64,000 bases of DNA from NCBI GenBank assembly GCA_910575565.1, contig CAJTFL010000006.1:150329-214328 (forward strand). Direction: 5' to 3'. This document shows, in pieces, positions 1 to 8,592 of this stretch; within the stretch, counting starts at the first letter, position 1, and the number at the start of each line of letters is the position of its first letter. This DNA comes from Lachnospiraceae bacterium. Its GTDB lineage: Bacteria > Bacillota > Clostridia > Lachnospirales > Lachnospiraceae. The notes under the pieces were generated by a model. It was not told where the DNA came from. It saw only the letters and a list, made by a program, of their open reading frames with translations, and made no database searches. Both the position numbers and the translations under genes were made by a program.

Positions 1-2762
1 AGGAAGAGGCGAACCGCATACGGCTTAAGGAGCGGGAAGAGGCATTTTATGGGGAAGAGGAGAAGAAGGAGCGGCAGGAGGAAATAAAACGGCAGTCTGC
101 CCTGCTGGAGCAGGAGCTTTTGGAATATGACCGGAAAAGAGAGTTGATGGAAGAGATTGGGCGGCTGGCGGCCCGGTTAGGAAGGGATCAGGAAGAGGAA
201 GAAAAAAAGGAGCAGGATATAGGGCAGATGGGACAGCTCATAGAGCGGCTTAAGGAAGAACAGGCTGCCTTGGCTGACGGGGGAGAACAGCGGGAAAAGC
301 TTTGCCGCAGGAAGGAAAAGGCAGAGGGGCTCAAAAAGCTTTGGGAAGATCTGGAAGAAGCGTGGAGCCAGGAAAGGGAAGCGGCGGCTTGGTGGGAAAA
401 GGCGGAGCAGGATTTTTCCCGGGAAGAAGGGAGAAAGGGAAGGCAGGAGGAAATTGGAAACCTGCTTGCGGTGTTGGAGCAGGAACTTCCAAAGTATGAT
501 CGGCTGGAGGAAATGAAGGAGGAGCTTTCCAGGCTGGAAAAGCATCTGGAAAGCGATGGGAAGGAAGCAGAGGGGAAAAGCCGGAAGGTTAAAGCGATTA
601 AGGAAGAGCTGGAGGCCTTGAACCAAAGGCAGGAATCCTTAGCCGGGGCAGGAGAGCAAAAGGAAAGGCTGCTTAGGGAGAAGGCCCAGGAGGAAGGGCG
701 GCTTGAAGGCCTGAAAAAGTTCGGTAAAGGAGTAAATATTTACCAGCTTATCGTAAAAGAGCTGGAAGAGCGCCAGGATGCGTACCAGAAAGCCCAGGAG
801 CGGTCGGAAGCTCTGGAAAAGCGCCATTCCCAGATGAACCGGGCATTTTTGCGGGGGCAGGCAGGGCTGCTGGCAAAAGGGCTTAAGGAAGGCGATGAGT
901 GTCCGGTGTGCGGCGCTACCCATCATCAGCGGTTGGCGCAGATCCCGGAGGATGTGCCGGATAGGAAAGAGCTGGAGCAGGCGAAGAAGGATTATGAGCA
1001 GGCGGCGAAATTAGCCCAAGATGCCAGCGCGGAGGCCGGGAAGGTCAACGGAAAGGCCTCGGAGCAGGAAAGCCAGTTAAAAAAACAGGCCAAGGAGCTG
1101 TTTGGCCATGAGGATGTGGGAAAAGCAGGGCAGCAGGCAAGGGAACAGCTGCCTATAGTGGAGGCGCAGAAAAAAGAGCTGGAAGGGCAGATCCAGGTAG
1201 AAGAAGGGCGGTTAAGGCAGAAGGAAGAGCTGGCCAGGGAAATTAAGGAGAAACAGGAGCAGGAGAGCTGGCTGGAGCCGGAGCTTCTGGCACTGACCGA
1301 TAAAATCACCCAGGCAAGGATTCAAAAACAGGTTCTTAAGGATCAGATAGAGGCGGTTTTGAGGGAATTGCAGAGGGGAAGCAGAAAAGAGGCAAAGGAA
1401 CGGAAGGAAGAGCTGGAAAATGAGCGGGAAGGCTTAAAGCAAAGCTATGAAAAAGCACAGAGGGCCTGCCAGGAATGCAGAAGCCGAAGGGAAGGCTTAA
1501 AGAAACGGATTGAATTTATCCGGGAACGGCTGGAGGCGGCAGGATACGGTGAAAAAGAAGCGGAAGGGCTTCCTGGTCTTTCCGGGCGGGAAAAAGAAAT
1601 CCAGGCGCTGGGAGGATGGCCGATTGAGGAAAGGGGAAAGATAAGGGAGCGGATTTTGGCCCTGACGGAAAGCATAAGGGAACTGGAAAGACAGATAAAC
1701 CAGGAGCAGGAGAGGATCCTCCGGAAAAAGGAAGTGGATGGGGAGATACCAAAGGCGGAGGAAGGCGCAAAACGGCTGGAGCAGGAGATCCGGGGATTAA
1801 AGGAGGGGATAACTTCCGGCAAGGCGCAGAAGCAAGCGTTGGAAAAACAGGAGAAAGCATTAACGGAAAAGCTTCGTTACCAAGACAAAGAAGAGGCGCA
1901 GGAGGAACGGGAGGCCTTGGCGAAGGAGCTGAAAGCCCTTCAGGAGGCTCATGAAAACGCAGAGAAGGCTTACCGGGAATGCCGCAATGTGCAGGCTGGA
2001 TTGGAAGGGCGCATAAAGTCTTTTTTGGAGCAGCTGGAGCATACGGAAGGGATCGAGAAATCCGAAGAATTGGAAAAACAGGCGGAACTTGCCCGGAGAA
2101 AAGAGGAAATCCAGGAGAAGGGGCATACTATCCGTTTTAGGCAGGGGACGAACCGCAATATCCTGGAAAGCATCCGGAAAAAATCAGCGGATTTGGCTGC
2201 CTTGGAAGAGGAATACGGGTGGCTGTCCAGCCTGTCGGATACGGTGAATGGCGAGCTGAAAAGCAAAGAGAAGATTATGCTGGAAACGTATGTCCAGACC
2301 GCTTATTTTGACCGGATCGTGCGCCGGGCGAATTTGCGGCTGATGGTAATGTCCGGCGGCCAGTACGAATTTAAGCGCCTTAAGGGGGCAAGCAACAATA
2401 AAAGCCAGGGCGGCTTAGAGCTGAACGTGGTGGATCACTATAACGGCACGGAGCGCAGCGTGAAAACCTTATCCGGCGGGGAGTCCTTTATCGCCGCTTT
2501 ATCCCTGGCCATGGGGCTGTCGGAAGAAATCCAGTCCAGCGCCGGGGGGATACGGATGGATACCATGTTCGTGGACGAGGGCTTTGGCAGCTTGGATGAA
2601 AATGCCCTGCAGCAGGCTTACCAGGCGCTGGCAAGCCAGACGGAGGGCAGCCGTCTCATTGGAATCATCTCCCATGTGGGGGAATTGAGGGAGAAAATCG
2701 ATAAGAAAATACTGGTGGTTAAGGAAAAGAGCGGAGGAAGCCGGGCTAAGATCCAGGCGTAG
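1..2762 (+). CDS. sbcC: Exonuclease SbcCD ATPase subunit SbcC, 5' end outside the window
   Basis: SbcC is the SMC/Rad50-like ATPase that works with the SbcD nuclease to cut hairpin and end-blocked double-stranded DNA. The frame is open from base 3, so about 919 codons are present and the N-terminal Walker A lobe is missing. Nearly all of the visible protein is Glu/Lys/Arg/Gln-rich coiled coil. A Rad50-type zinc hook (CPVCGATHH) lies near base 900 between the two coils. The C-terminal lobe has the ABC signature LSGGESFIAALSLAMGLS, a Walker B DTMFVDEGFGSLDE and a D-loop/H-loop (ISHVGEL). Upstream TTG codons in the coil are not credible starts. SbcD would be expected just left of the window. Confidence 0.96.
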   Translation, partial: EEANRIRLKEREEAFYGEEEKKERQEEIKRQSALLEQELLEYDRKRELMEEIGRLAARLGRDQEEEEKKEQDIGQMGQLIERLKEEQAALADGGEQREKLCRRKEKAEGLKKLWEDLEEAWSQEREAAAWWEKAEQDFSREEGRKGRQEEIGNLLAVLEQELPKYDRLEEMKEELSRLEKHLESDGKEAEGKSRKVKAIKEELEALNQRQESLAGAGEQKERLLREKAQEEGRLEGLKKFGKGVNIYQLIVKELEERQDAYQKAQERSEALEKRHSQMNRAFLRGQAGLLAKGLKEGDECPVCGATHHQRLAQIPEDVPDRKELEQAKKDYEQAAKLAQDASAEAGKVNGKASEQESQLKKQAKELFGHEDVGKAGQQAREQLPIVEAQKKELEGQIQVEEGRLRQKEELAREIKEKQEQESWLEPELLALTDKITQARIQKQVLKDQIEAVLRELQRGSRKEAKERKEELENEREGLKQSYEKAQRACQECRSRREGLKKRIEFIRERLEAAGYGEKEAEGLPGLSGREKEIQALGGWPIEERGKIRERILALTESIRELERQINQEQERILRKKEVDGEIPKAEEGAKRLEQEIRGLKEGITSGKAQKQALEKQEKALTEKLRYQDKEEAQEEREALAKELKALQEAHENAEKAYRECRNVQAGLEGRIKSFLEQLEHTEGIEKSEELEKQAELARRKEEIQEKGHTIRFRQGTNRNILESIRKKSADLAALEEEYGWLSSLSDTVNGELKSKEKIMLETYVQTAYFDRIVRRANLRLMVMSGGQYEFKRLKGASNNKSQGGLELNVVDHYNGTERSVKTLSGGESFIAALSLAMGLSEEIQSSAGGIRMDTMFVDEGFGSLDENALQQAYQALASQTEGSRLIGIISHVGELREKIDKKILVVKEKSGGSRAKIQA

Positions 2763-2886
2763 AGTGATTTTTGCAAAGCGGACCCTTTAGGAAAGGCCGG
2801 CAGCATAGTAAGGGCGAAGGCGAGGGCAAACGTGCAGGCAAAGTGTAGAATTGGCGGAGGGAAGGTTTGAAAGGAGAAAGGCAAGC

Positions 2887-3651
2887 ATGAATGAACATGA
2901 ATTAAAGAAAGCTTGGATGGAGGAAGAGGAAGCGGCACATATCCATGGCTGGGATTTTTCCCACATCCATGGCCGGTATGAGGAGGAAATGAGCCTGCCT
3001 TGGGATTACCGGGCCATCATAAAGGAATACTTAACCCCGGGGACAAAGCTTTTGGACTACGATACCGGCGGGGGCGAATTTTTGCTGTCACTGGGGCATC
3101 CCTTCCATAATTTATCTGCGACGGAAGGGTATGAGCCGAATGTCAAGCTGTGCAGGGAGAAGCTTTTGCCCTTAGGCATTGATTTTAAGGAATGTGGAAA
3201 TCCCGCAAAAATCCCCTATGATGACGAAGGGTTTGATTTGATCATCAACCGGCATGGTTCATTCGATGCCAAGGAGCTTTACCGCCTGCTAAAGCCGGGA
3301 GGGGTATTTATCACCCAGCAGGTGGGGGAGGATAACGACCGGGATTTGGTGGAGCGTGTTCTTCCGGGGCTTCCCAAGCCATTTCCCCATCTGAACTTAA
3401 CCGAACAGCGAAAGGCGTTTGAGCAGGCAGGCTTTCGGATTATCCGGGGGGAAGAGGCATACCAGCCTATTCGGTTTTACGATGTGGGAGCCTTTGTGTG
3501 GTTTGCGCGGATAATCCAATGGGAATTTCCGGGATTTTCGGTGGAGAGCTGCTTTGGGAAGCTGTTGGATATGGAAAGAGAGATGGTGGATAAGGGGAAG
3601 GTGGAAGGGACGATACACCGGTATCTTATTGTGGCGGGGAAGCCGGAATAG
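2887..3651 (+). CDS. Class I SAM-dependent methyltransferase
   Basis: A 254-residue protein with a Rossmann methyltransferase core: motif I LLDYDTGGGEF, an acidic loop after strand 2 (ATEGYEPN), IPYDDEGFDLIINRHG at motif IV and LLKPGGVFITQQVG at the post-motif position typical of the Methyltransf_11 fold. The ATG at 2887 is preceded by AAGGAG; an in-frame upstream codon at 2851 has no ribosome binding site. The C-terminus (IHRYLIVAGKPE) ends in a beta hairpin usual for this fold. The substrate cannot be read from the sequence; small molecules or rRNA are both possible. It follows sbcC by 124 bases and converges with the MBL hydrolase gene. Confidence 0.85.
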   Translation: MNEHELKKAWMEEEEAAHIHGWDFSHIHGRYEEEMSLPWDYRAIIKEYLTPGTKLLDYDTGGGEFLLSLGHPFHNLSATEGYEPNVKLCREKLLPLGIDFKECGNPAKIPYDDEGFDLIINRHGSFDAKELYRLLKPGGVFITQQVGEDNDRDLVERVLPGLPKPFPHLNLTEQRKAFEQAGFRIIRGEEAYQPIRFYDVGAFVWFARIIQWEFPGFSVESCFGKLLDMEREMVDKGKVEGTIHRYLIVAGKPE

Positions 3652-3670
3652 AAGCCTCCCCTTGATTCGG

Positions 3671-4504
3671 TTAAAATTCCACTTCCATCCCGTCGTAAGC
3701 TGCCAGGATTCCCCGTTCTTTTCCCCAAGCGGCTAACTGATCGTAAGTCATTTCTCCGTTGTGGCTGAAATGATTGACGACTTTTACGGTTTGGCTGCTG
3801 ATGCATCCCAACTCAGCCAGTTTTTTGAACATAGATTCAGCGTTCGGCAGTCCCATGTGGTACTCCTTAACGGACTTGGTTCCCATGGTTGCATCCAAAC
3901 TGACCAGATCAAACCGTTCTTTGGTGATCAATGCCCACGCTTCCGATGACAGGCTGCAGCCCGTGTCATGGCCGTAAAATACGGTTTTCCCATCCTTTTT
4001 GCAAAGATAAACCAGGCATTCTTCGCGTTTATCATGGTCAGCCGGAACGGCTGTAATCTCCCAGCCGCCGGAGCGGATCAGATCTCCGCCGTGGGTGACA
4101 TGGAAGTGGACGGCATCGTCAATGGGATGGGGCTTAAAGCGGTCAATCAGGATGTGTTCATCGAAAGCTTTTTTGACTGCTTCATTGCCATAAATATCCA
4201 ACACGCCTTCCGCGCCATGGCCGAAGTGTTCATGCCGGTGGATCAGATCCGTAGGAAACCAGTGATCCATATGGCTGTGCGTGACTAATAATGTGTGGAC
4301 AGTGCCAAGATTCAGCCCATACTGCAAGGCATGGGCATAGGTATCTGGCGGGAAATCAATCAGCAGATCGTTATCCAAAAGGGCTTGCGTCCGGGTGCGC
4401 AGATTTCGTCCGCCTGCTTTTCTGGCATGGGTGCAGATTGGGCAGGAGCAGAATAATCCTGGCCAGCCTTCAGCCGCGGCTGTCCCCATATATAATATTT
4501 TCAT
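3671..4504 (-). CDS. MBL-fold metal-dependent hydrolase, PhnP-like
   Basis: A 277-residue metallo-beta-lactamase fold protein. The metal motif is THSHMDH (HxHxDH), followed by further ligands in VPADHD and FYGHDTG and a C-terminal VNHFSH. An N-terminal CSCPIC cluster after GTAAAEGWPGLFC resembles the extra zinc site of PhnP-type cyclic phosphodiesterases. ATG at 4504 is preferred because GAGAGGTG lies 7 bases upstream; the ATG at 4507 is equally in frame. No phosphonate genes are adjacent, so a general phosphodiesterase or hydrolase is the safer reading. A MITE-like repeat lies just upstream of its promoter region. Confidence 0.85.
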   Translation of the reverse strand: MKILYMGTAAAEGWPGLFCSCPICTHARKAGGRNLRTRTQALLDNDLLIDFPPDTYAHALQYGLNLGTVHTLLVTHSHMDHWFPTDLIHRHEHFGHGAEGVLDIYGNEAVKKAFDEHILIDRFKPHPIDDAVHFHVTHGGDLIRSGGWEITAVPADHDKREECLVYLCKKDGKTVFYGHDTGCSLSSEAWALITKERFDLVSLDATMGTKSVKEYHMGLPNAESMFKKLAELGCISSQTVKVVNHFSHNGEMTYDQLAAWGKERGILAAYDGMEVEF

Positions 4505-4564
4505 CATATGACACCTCTCGTTTTTATTTGGGGGAGTAACCGATTTCTTCAATTCCGTTTGCTC

Positions 4565-4749
4565 CCAGAGTGGGTTTGAACAATCGTTTTCGTCGTCTGC
4601 ACGCCCCGCTTTGCGGTATATTTAGCCCTTATTCGGTCAGCGCAGCCCACTACGCTTCCCTCATTCGGGCCAAATACCCGCAAGGGACGTTTTCGGTGTC
4701 CCGCAAATTGCGGCGATTTGACAGAAAGCATTTTTCAAACACGCTTTGG
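4565..4749 (-). repeat. MITE-like repeat, copy A
   Basis: This stretch between the MBL gene and the PTS gene is a diverged, inverted copy of the repeat at 14645-14800. The right end ATTTTTCAAACACGCT is conserved, the left end is degenerate (GAGTGGGTTTGAACAAT). The interior shares the segments CTGCACGCCCC, ATATTTAGCCC, GGCCAAATACCC and TCGGTGTCCC. Copy A is about 30 bases longer because of an insertion near 4640-4670. Its size and terminal inverted repeats suit a non-autonomous mobile repeat; a transcribed structured RNA is the alternative. Confidence 0.7.
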
Positions 4750-4762
4750 CATCATCATTTTA

Positions 4763-6646
4763 TCAGACCGTGATTACTTTGTCCAGTGCGTGGCATACGC
4801 CGCTGTGAATGGATAAATCAGGGTAATTTGCGGAGTTGGAAAGCAGTACGGCAACACAGTCGGGATGCCCGGCCTGCTTAATTTTTTCCCGGTCAAAGGT
4901 GATCAGTTGTTCTCCCGCTTTTACTTTCTGCCCTATCTGGACGAAGCATTCAAAGCCATCTCCTGCCATGGCTACGGTATCCACGCCTACGTGAATAAGC
5001 AATTCCATGCCGTCAGCAGAGGTAACGCCTACGGCGTGTTTGGTATCGGTGACAAAGGAAATATCTCCGTCAAAAGGCGCTACGATGACGCCTTCCGCAG
5101 GGGTGATTCCGATTCCGCGGCCCAGAACACCGGCGGCAAAGGTTGCATCCGGGATTTCCTCAGAAGGGAAGACTGTGCCGGAAACGGGGGCATAAACGAT
5201 GCCGGGCTGGCATTCTACGGTAAGTGGCTGTGGCTGGGGGGCAGCAGCTTTTTTCGGGGCAGGTTCCGCATCTTTAAAGCCAAAAAACCAGGTCAATGCA
5301 AACGCTACGCCTACAGAAACAATCATCATGATGATGTAATTGACGGAATCGTGCAGGCACAAAAGAAGGCCGAAGATTCCGGTTACGCCTGTGCCGCTGG
5401 CGCCAAGCCCAACCAAAGAAGCGTACATAGCGCCTGCCGCACCGCCGATAGCACCGCAGACAAATGGTTTAAAATGGCGTAAGTTTACACCGAAGATAGC
5501 GGGTTCCGTAATGCCCATAAAGCAAGACAGGGAAGAGGGGAGGGCTACGGATTTAATCTTGGTATTTTTCGTTTTCAGCGCAACGGCTAAGGTTGCCGCG
5601 CCCTGGGCGAGATTAGCGGCAGAAGCCAAAGGCAGCCAGTAGGTAAATCCGTACTGGGCAATCTGGCCTACATCAATTACGGTGTACATATGATGGATGC
5701 CGCCCACTACCGTCAGGGAGTAAAGGCCGCCCATTACCATGCTTCCCAGTCCGAAAGGCAGGGTGAGCAGGGTCAGGATTCCATTGATAATCCCATTTTC
5801 AACGGCAACGAAAATAGGCCCAATAATCGAAAGCGTTAAATAACCGGCAGCAAATACGCTTACTAGTGGCGTTACGAACAGATCCAGCATGGCAGGAACT
5901 ACCTTGTGCAGGCGTTTTTCAATGAAGCACAAAACCCAGACGGCGATAATTACAGGGATAACATGGCCTTGATAGCCTACCATATCCACGCTGTAAAGGC
6001 CAAACCATACTTTCTGCGTTTGGAGCACGCCTTCTGTCGCTACCGTCCAGGCATTCTGCAGATTAGGATGGATCATGATCATGCCAATGACCGCTCCAAG
6101 GAAGGGATTCCCGCCAAAAGCCCTGGCCGCGCTAAAGGCGATTAGGATGGGCAGGAAGGTGTATGCCGTGTTGGCAAACAGGTTTGCAAAGACATAGATG
6201 GAGCCGGAAGTATTGATCGCCAGAAAGCCGTTATTGACCATAAAGGTCAAGGCCTCCATAATTCCCATTAGAAAACCGCTGGCTACAATAGCCGGGATAA
6301 TGGGGACGAAAACGTCGCCCAAGGTTTTGATGGCTCGTTTGAAAATATTCTGCTTGGCTGCAGCCGCGGCTTTGACTTCTTCCTTTGATGCCGCGGTAAG
6401 GCCGGAAATGGCAATGAATTCGTCATAGACTTTATTCACTACACCGGTTCCCAGGATGATCTGCAGCTGCCCGGATGCGCTGAAAACGCCTTTTACGCCG
6501 TCAATGTCTTCTACGGCTTTCGCATCGCATTTGGCGTTATCTGCCAATACCAGCCGCAGGCGCGTAGCGCAGTGGGCTGCAGAGATGAGGTTTTCCTTTT
6601 TTCCCACCTTTTCATAAATTTGCTGTGCTGTTTTTGCGTAATCCAT
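4763..6646 (-). CDS. scrA: PTS permease IIBCA, sucrose type
   Basis: A 627-residue phosphotransferase permease that takes up and phosphorylates a sugar. The IIB domain (first 80 residues) has the phosphorylated cysteine in SAAHCATRLRLVL. The IIC domain follows with many membrane segments (FVPIIPAIVASGFLMG, GGNPFLGA, GGIHHMYTVID, GITEPAIFGVNLR). The IIA domain closes the protein with the active histidine in LLIHVGVDTV. IIB and IIC read most like ScrA of sucrose systems (KIDGVKG and GTGVVNKVYDEFI equivalents). The ATG at 6646 has AAAGGA 8 bases upstream. The operators at 6709-6773 and the divergent repressor gene indicate control by the neighbouring LacI protein. No sucrose-6-phosphate hydrolase gene is adjacent, so sucrose is inferred. 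Confidence 0.88.
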   Translation of the reverse strand: MDYAKTAQQIYEKVGKKENLISAAHCATRLRLVLADNAKCDAKAVEDIDGVKGVFSASGQLQIILGTGVVNKVYDEFIAISGLTAASKEEVKAAAAAKQNIFKRAIKTLGDVFVPIIPAIVASGFLMGIMEALTFMVNNGFLAINTSGSIYVFANLFANTAYTFLPILIAFSAARAFGGNPFLGAVIGMIMIHPNLQNAWTVATEGVLQTQKVWFGLYSVDMVGYQGHVIPVIIAVWVLCFIEKRLHKVVPAMLDLFVTPLVSVFAAGYLTLSIIGPIFVAVENGIINGILTLLTLPFGLGSMVMGGLYSLTVVGGIHHMYTVIDVGQIAQYGFTYWLPLASAANLAQGAATLAVALKTKNTKIKSVALPSSLSCFMGITEPAIFGVNLRHFKPFVCGAIGGAAGAMYASLVGLGASGTGVTGIFGLLLCLHDSVNYIIMMIVSVGVAFALTWFFGFKDAEPAPKKAAAPQPQPLTVECQPGIVYAPVSGTVFPSEEIPDATFAAGVLGRGIGITPAEGVIVAPFDGDISFVTDTKHAVGVTSADGMELLIHVGVDTVAMAGDGFECFVQIGQKVKAGEQLITFDREKIKQAGHPDCVAVLLSNSANYPDLSIHSGVCHALDKVITV

Positions 6647-6708
6647 AATCGTTTTCCTTTCTGTTGTATTAGTTTGTGCCTTATTGCAGGGAGAGGAACT
6701 CGACGGCA

Positions 6709-6722
6709 TGAATACGTATTCA
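6709..6722. promoter_or_regulatory. LacI-family operator 1 (scrA promoter region)
   Basis: TGAATACGTATTCA is a perfect 14-bp palindrome with the central CG dyad typical of LacI/GalR-family operators, 62 bases before the scrA start. It matches two further sites in this locus. Binding by the adjacent repressor is inferred. Confidence 0.75.
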
Positions 6723-6757
6723 CAATGAAGTAAAAAAATATCTTCCGTCTAACTTTA

Positions 6758-6773
6758 GTGAATGCGTATTCAC
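6758..6773. promoter_or_regulatory. LacI-family operator 2
   Basis: GTGAATGCGTATTCAC, a 16-bp near-perfect palindrome, is centred 50 bases from operator 1. Two nearly in-phase sites upstream of scrA suggest cooperative repression. Confidence 0.72.
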
Positions 6774-6783
6774 GCAGTTCCTC

Positions 6784-6810
6784 AAAAAAGAACCGCAGAT
6801 GGGTTCTTTT
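6784..6810 (-). terminator. Intrinsic terminator of the lacI-type gene
   Basis: On the minus strand AAAAGAACC, a short loop and GGTTCTTTTTT form a hairpin with a T tail that begins at the repressor stop codon. It separates repressor transcription from scrA. Confidence 0.75.
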
Positions 6811-7777
6811 AAGAACTTTGTCTTGGAACAAGCGAGGCCTGGAGGGGACAATCCCAGAGCGGGTGCTTGCCTGGATGTTCAATACGGTACAAAAGACGCG
6901 AAACCGCTTCCGCCGCCATTCGCTCAATGGGCTGAGAAACACTGCTAAGGCGAGGATTCAAATACCGGGACATCATAGTATCGTCAAAACCGATTACCCC
7001 GGCTTCTGCGGGAACCGTAAACTGCAGTTCCTGTAGAAAACTAAGAATCCGCAGGGCATAAATATCATTTCCGGCAAAAATGCCCAGGCGTTGTTTCCGG
7101 CAAGGCAAGTAGGTGCTTAAGGCAGCTTTCATCTGTGTGTCGTCCTGGTATACAATATTGGAAACACTCTCGGCCTGCCCCCATTGGGATAATGCATGGC
7201 AAAAGCCCACATATTTAAGGTCATAGTCTTTTCCGATAAACAAATACCGTTCATATCCCTGATGGATCAGATGTTTGGCTACCAGTTCCCCGGCTTTTGC
7301 ATGATCCACATACACAGAATCCAGGCCTTTGGTCTGGCGAGTCACAGCCACAACGGGTATCTCAAGGTTTTCTGCGTATCCCTGCCATATATCGCTGGTT
7401 TCGCGCATGGGGACAGCAAGGACGCCGTCAACCCGGTAGCGGCGGACAACGTCCAGATATTCCCGTTCACTGTCCGTATTATAATTGCTGTTAAAAAGGA
7501 TGATGCTGTAGCCGTGTTTCCGCGCTTCCGTTTCCAATGCTTTTGCCACATCCGCAAAAAATCCATTGGAAACGTCCGTGAGCAGTACGCCCAGCAAGTG
7601 CGTCTTACTTCCCTGCAGGCCTTTTGCCAGGGCGTTAGGCTGATAATGATGTTCTTTGGCACAGGCCAGAACACGCTCACGAATATCCGGCGCCACATTC
7701 ATGTTTCCATTAAGGACGCGGGACACCGTTGGCTGGGAAACATTGGTTAATTTTGCGATTTCCGTCATTGTGATCAT
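6809..7777 (-). CDS. LacI-family transcriptional repressor of the PTS operon
   Basis: A 322-residue regulator. The N-terminal helix-turn-helix MTEIAKLTNVSQPTVSRVLNG is a textbook LacI domain, followed by the hinge HYQPNALAKGLQG and a periplasmic-binding-protein-like sugar domain (GVLLTDVSNGFF, VDGVLAVP, GVIGFDDTMMSRYLNPRLSSV). The gene lies upstream of scrA on the same strand but behind its own terminator. An operator copy sits 13 bases before its start, so autorepression is likely. The start could be residue 1 or the methionine at residue 4. Ligand is probably a sugar or sugar phosphate of the PTS pathway. Confidence 0.92.
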   Translation of the reverse strand: MITMTEIAKLTNVSQPTVSRVLNGNMNVAPDIRERVLACAKEHHYQPNALAKGLQGSKTHLLGVLLTDVSNGFFADVAKALETEARKHGYSIILFNSNYNTDSEREYLDVVRRYRVDGVLAVPMRETSDIWQGYAENLEIPVVAVTRQTKGLDSVYVDHAKAGELVAKHLIHQGYERYLFIGKDYDLKYVGFCHALSQWGQAESVSNIVYQDDTQMKAALSTYLPCRKQRLGIFAGNDIYALRILSFLQELQFTVPAEAGVIGFDDTMMSRYLNPRLSSVSQPIERMAAEAVSRLLYRIEHPGKHPLWDCPLQASLVPRQSS

Positions 7778-7789
7778 AAGTTACACCAT

Positions 7790-7803
7790 AGAATACGTAT
7801 TCT
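7790..7803. promoter_or_regulatory. LacI-family operator 3 (repressor promoter)
   Basis: AGAATACGTATTCT is a perfect palindrome identical in its core to the two scrA operators. It lies directly upstream of the repressor start and indicates autoregulation. Confidence 0.72.
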
Positions 7804-7987
7804 CAATAAACAAATTTACTATATCATACTTTATACATGGCTTCAATTTGCTTGATGCACAAAAAACAATGGATATTTTGTGCATATTGCTGATGATGGA
7901 TTTTGTGACAAAAGAAATTTCTAAGGATCTAAAAGAAAGTGGGGATATCGATTTTTATGTATAGGAGCGATTATCCTTGGCGGAAAT

Positions 7988-8172
7988 GGATTGTGAAAGG
8001 GAAGGAAATCGGTTATACTATGAAAAGCAGCATCAGGATGAAGGGGACAAAGATGATTTTCTGAAACATAAATTTAAATCGGCAAACGACGAGGCAGATG
8101 TAAAAAGAAAAGGAATGTGACAATATGGCAAGAACGTTGGGAATAGGGAAGCAGGACTTTGAAAAAGGATAA
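7988..8172 (+). pseudogene. Coding remnants, including the N-terminus of an AAA-ATPase/PD-(D/E)XK family protein
   Basis: From 8125 the frame reads MARTLGIGKQDFEKG and stops. This matches the conserved opening (M-A-R-T-x-G-I-G-x-Q-D-F-E-K) of a common clostridial AAA-ATPase-like nuclease family whose members are over 500 residues, so only a stub remains. A charged 44-codon frame just upstream (from 7988) is unrecognised. Otherwise 7804-8200 holds no recognisable gene. Confidence 0.5.
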
Positions 8173-8202
8173 AGAAATATCCAGCAAGTAAATTTGTCCA
8201 AA

Positions 8203-8230
8203 CATATTCCCTCATCCCCTTGCATATGCT
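8203..8230 (+). promoter_or_regulatory. Candidate sigma-E-type promoter of spoIIID
   Basis: CATATT and CATATGCT are separated by 14 bases, close to the sigma-E pattern (ATATT-like -35, CATA-like -10, 14-15 base spacer). They lie about 28 bases before the spoIIID start. In Bacillus subtilis spoIIID is transcribed by sigma-E. The match is by eye. Confidence 0.45.
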
Positions 8231-8257
8231 GTAAAAAACGTATTCAGGGGGAACACC

Positions 8258-8389
8258 TTGAAGGAGTATATCGAAGAGCGGGCAGTGGCCATAGCCAATT
8301 ACATTATAGACCACAATGCGACGGTAAGGCAGACGGCGAAAAAATTTGGGATCAGTAAATCTACGGTACATACAGTAGTGATAAAATAG
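8258..8389 (+). CDS. spoIIID: spoIIID, N-terminal part (interrupted gene)
   Basis: SpoIIID is a small DNA-binding regulator of mother-cell sporulation genes. The frame starts at TTG with AGGGGG upstream and reads LKEYIEERAVAIANYI, then VRQTAKKFGISKSTVH, colinear with residues 1-38 of SpoIIID. At codon 39 the similarity stops and the frame ends after VVIK with TAG. The break falls in the recognition helix, so this 43-residue product would lack the basic C-terminal half. The missing part is found intact 6,044 bases downstream at 14416-14577. Joining at the shared ACATA gives an uninterrupted 91-residue protein (Bacillus form: 93). Confidence 0.9.
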   Translation: MKEYIEERAVAIANYIIDHNATVRQTAKKFGISKSTVHTVVIK

Positions 8390-8435
8390 AACGTTCTATG
8401 TGGGTGATAAGTTAATCGAATATGGAAGATGGAAA

Positions 8436-8486
8436 GCGGCGGTCTGCCTTAAAAGTAAGAAGATTGCCGCTTGCATTTTTCATCAT
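8436..8486 (+). terminator. Possible terminator at the left end of the element
   Basis: AAGCGGC and GCCGCTT enclose a 25-base loop and are followed by a short T run. It could end transcripts coming from the spoIIID promoter. The long loop makes this a weak call. Bases 8390-8592 hold no gene. Confidence 0.35.
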
Positions 8487-8592
8487 ATTCCTATTTGAAA
8501 TAGGTGCGATAAAAAATTTGATTTTGTGCTATATGTTGAAAAAGCACCAGATAATTATTTGAGTTAATTCCTCTGATAAAAGAGATAAAAGA

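Noticed and set aside
177..2266. Several long minus-strand frames opposite sbcC
   Set aside because: They mirror the repetitive Glu/Lys-rich coiled coil of SbcC, have low-complexity Leu/Phe/Pro composition and no start signals.
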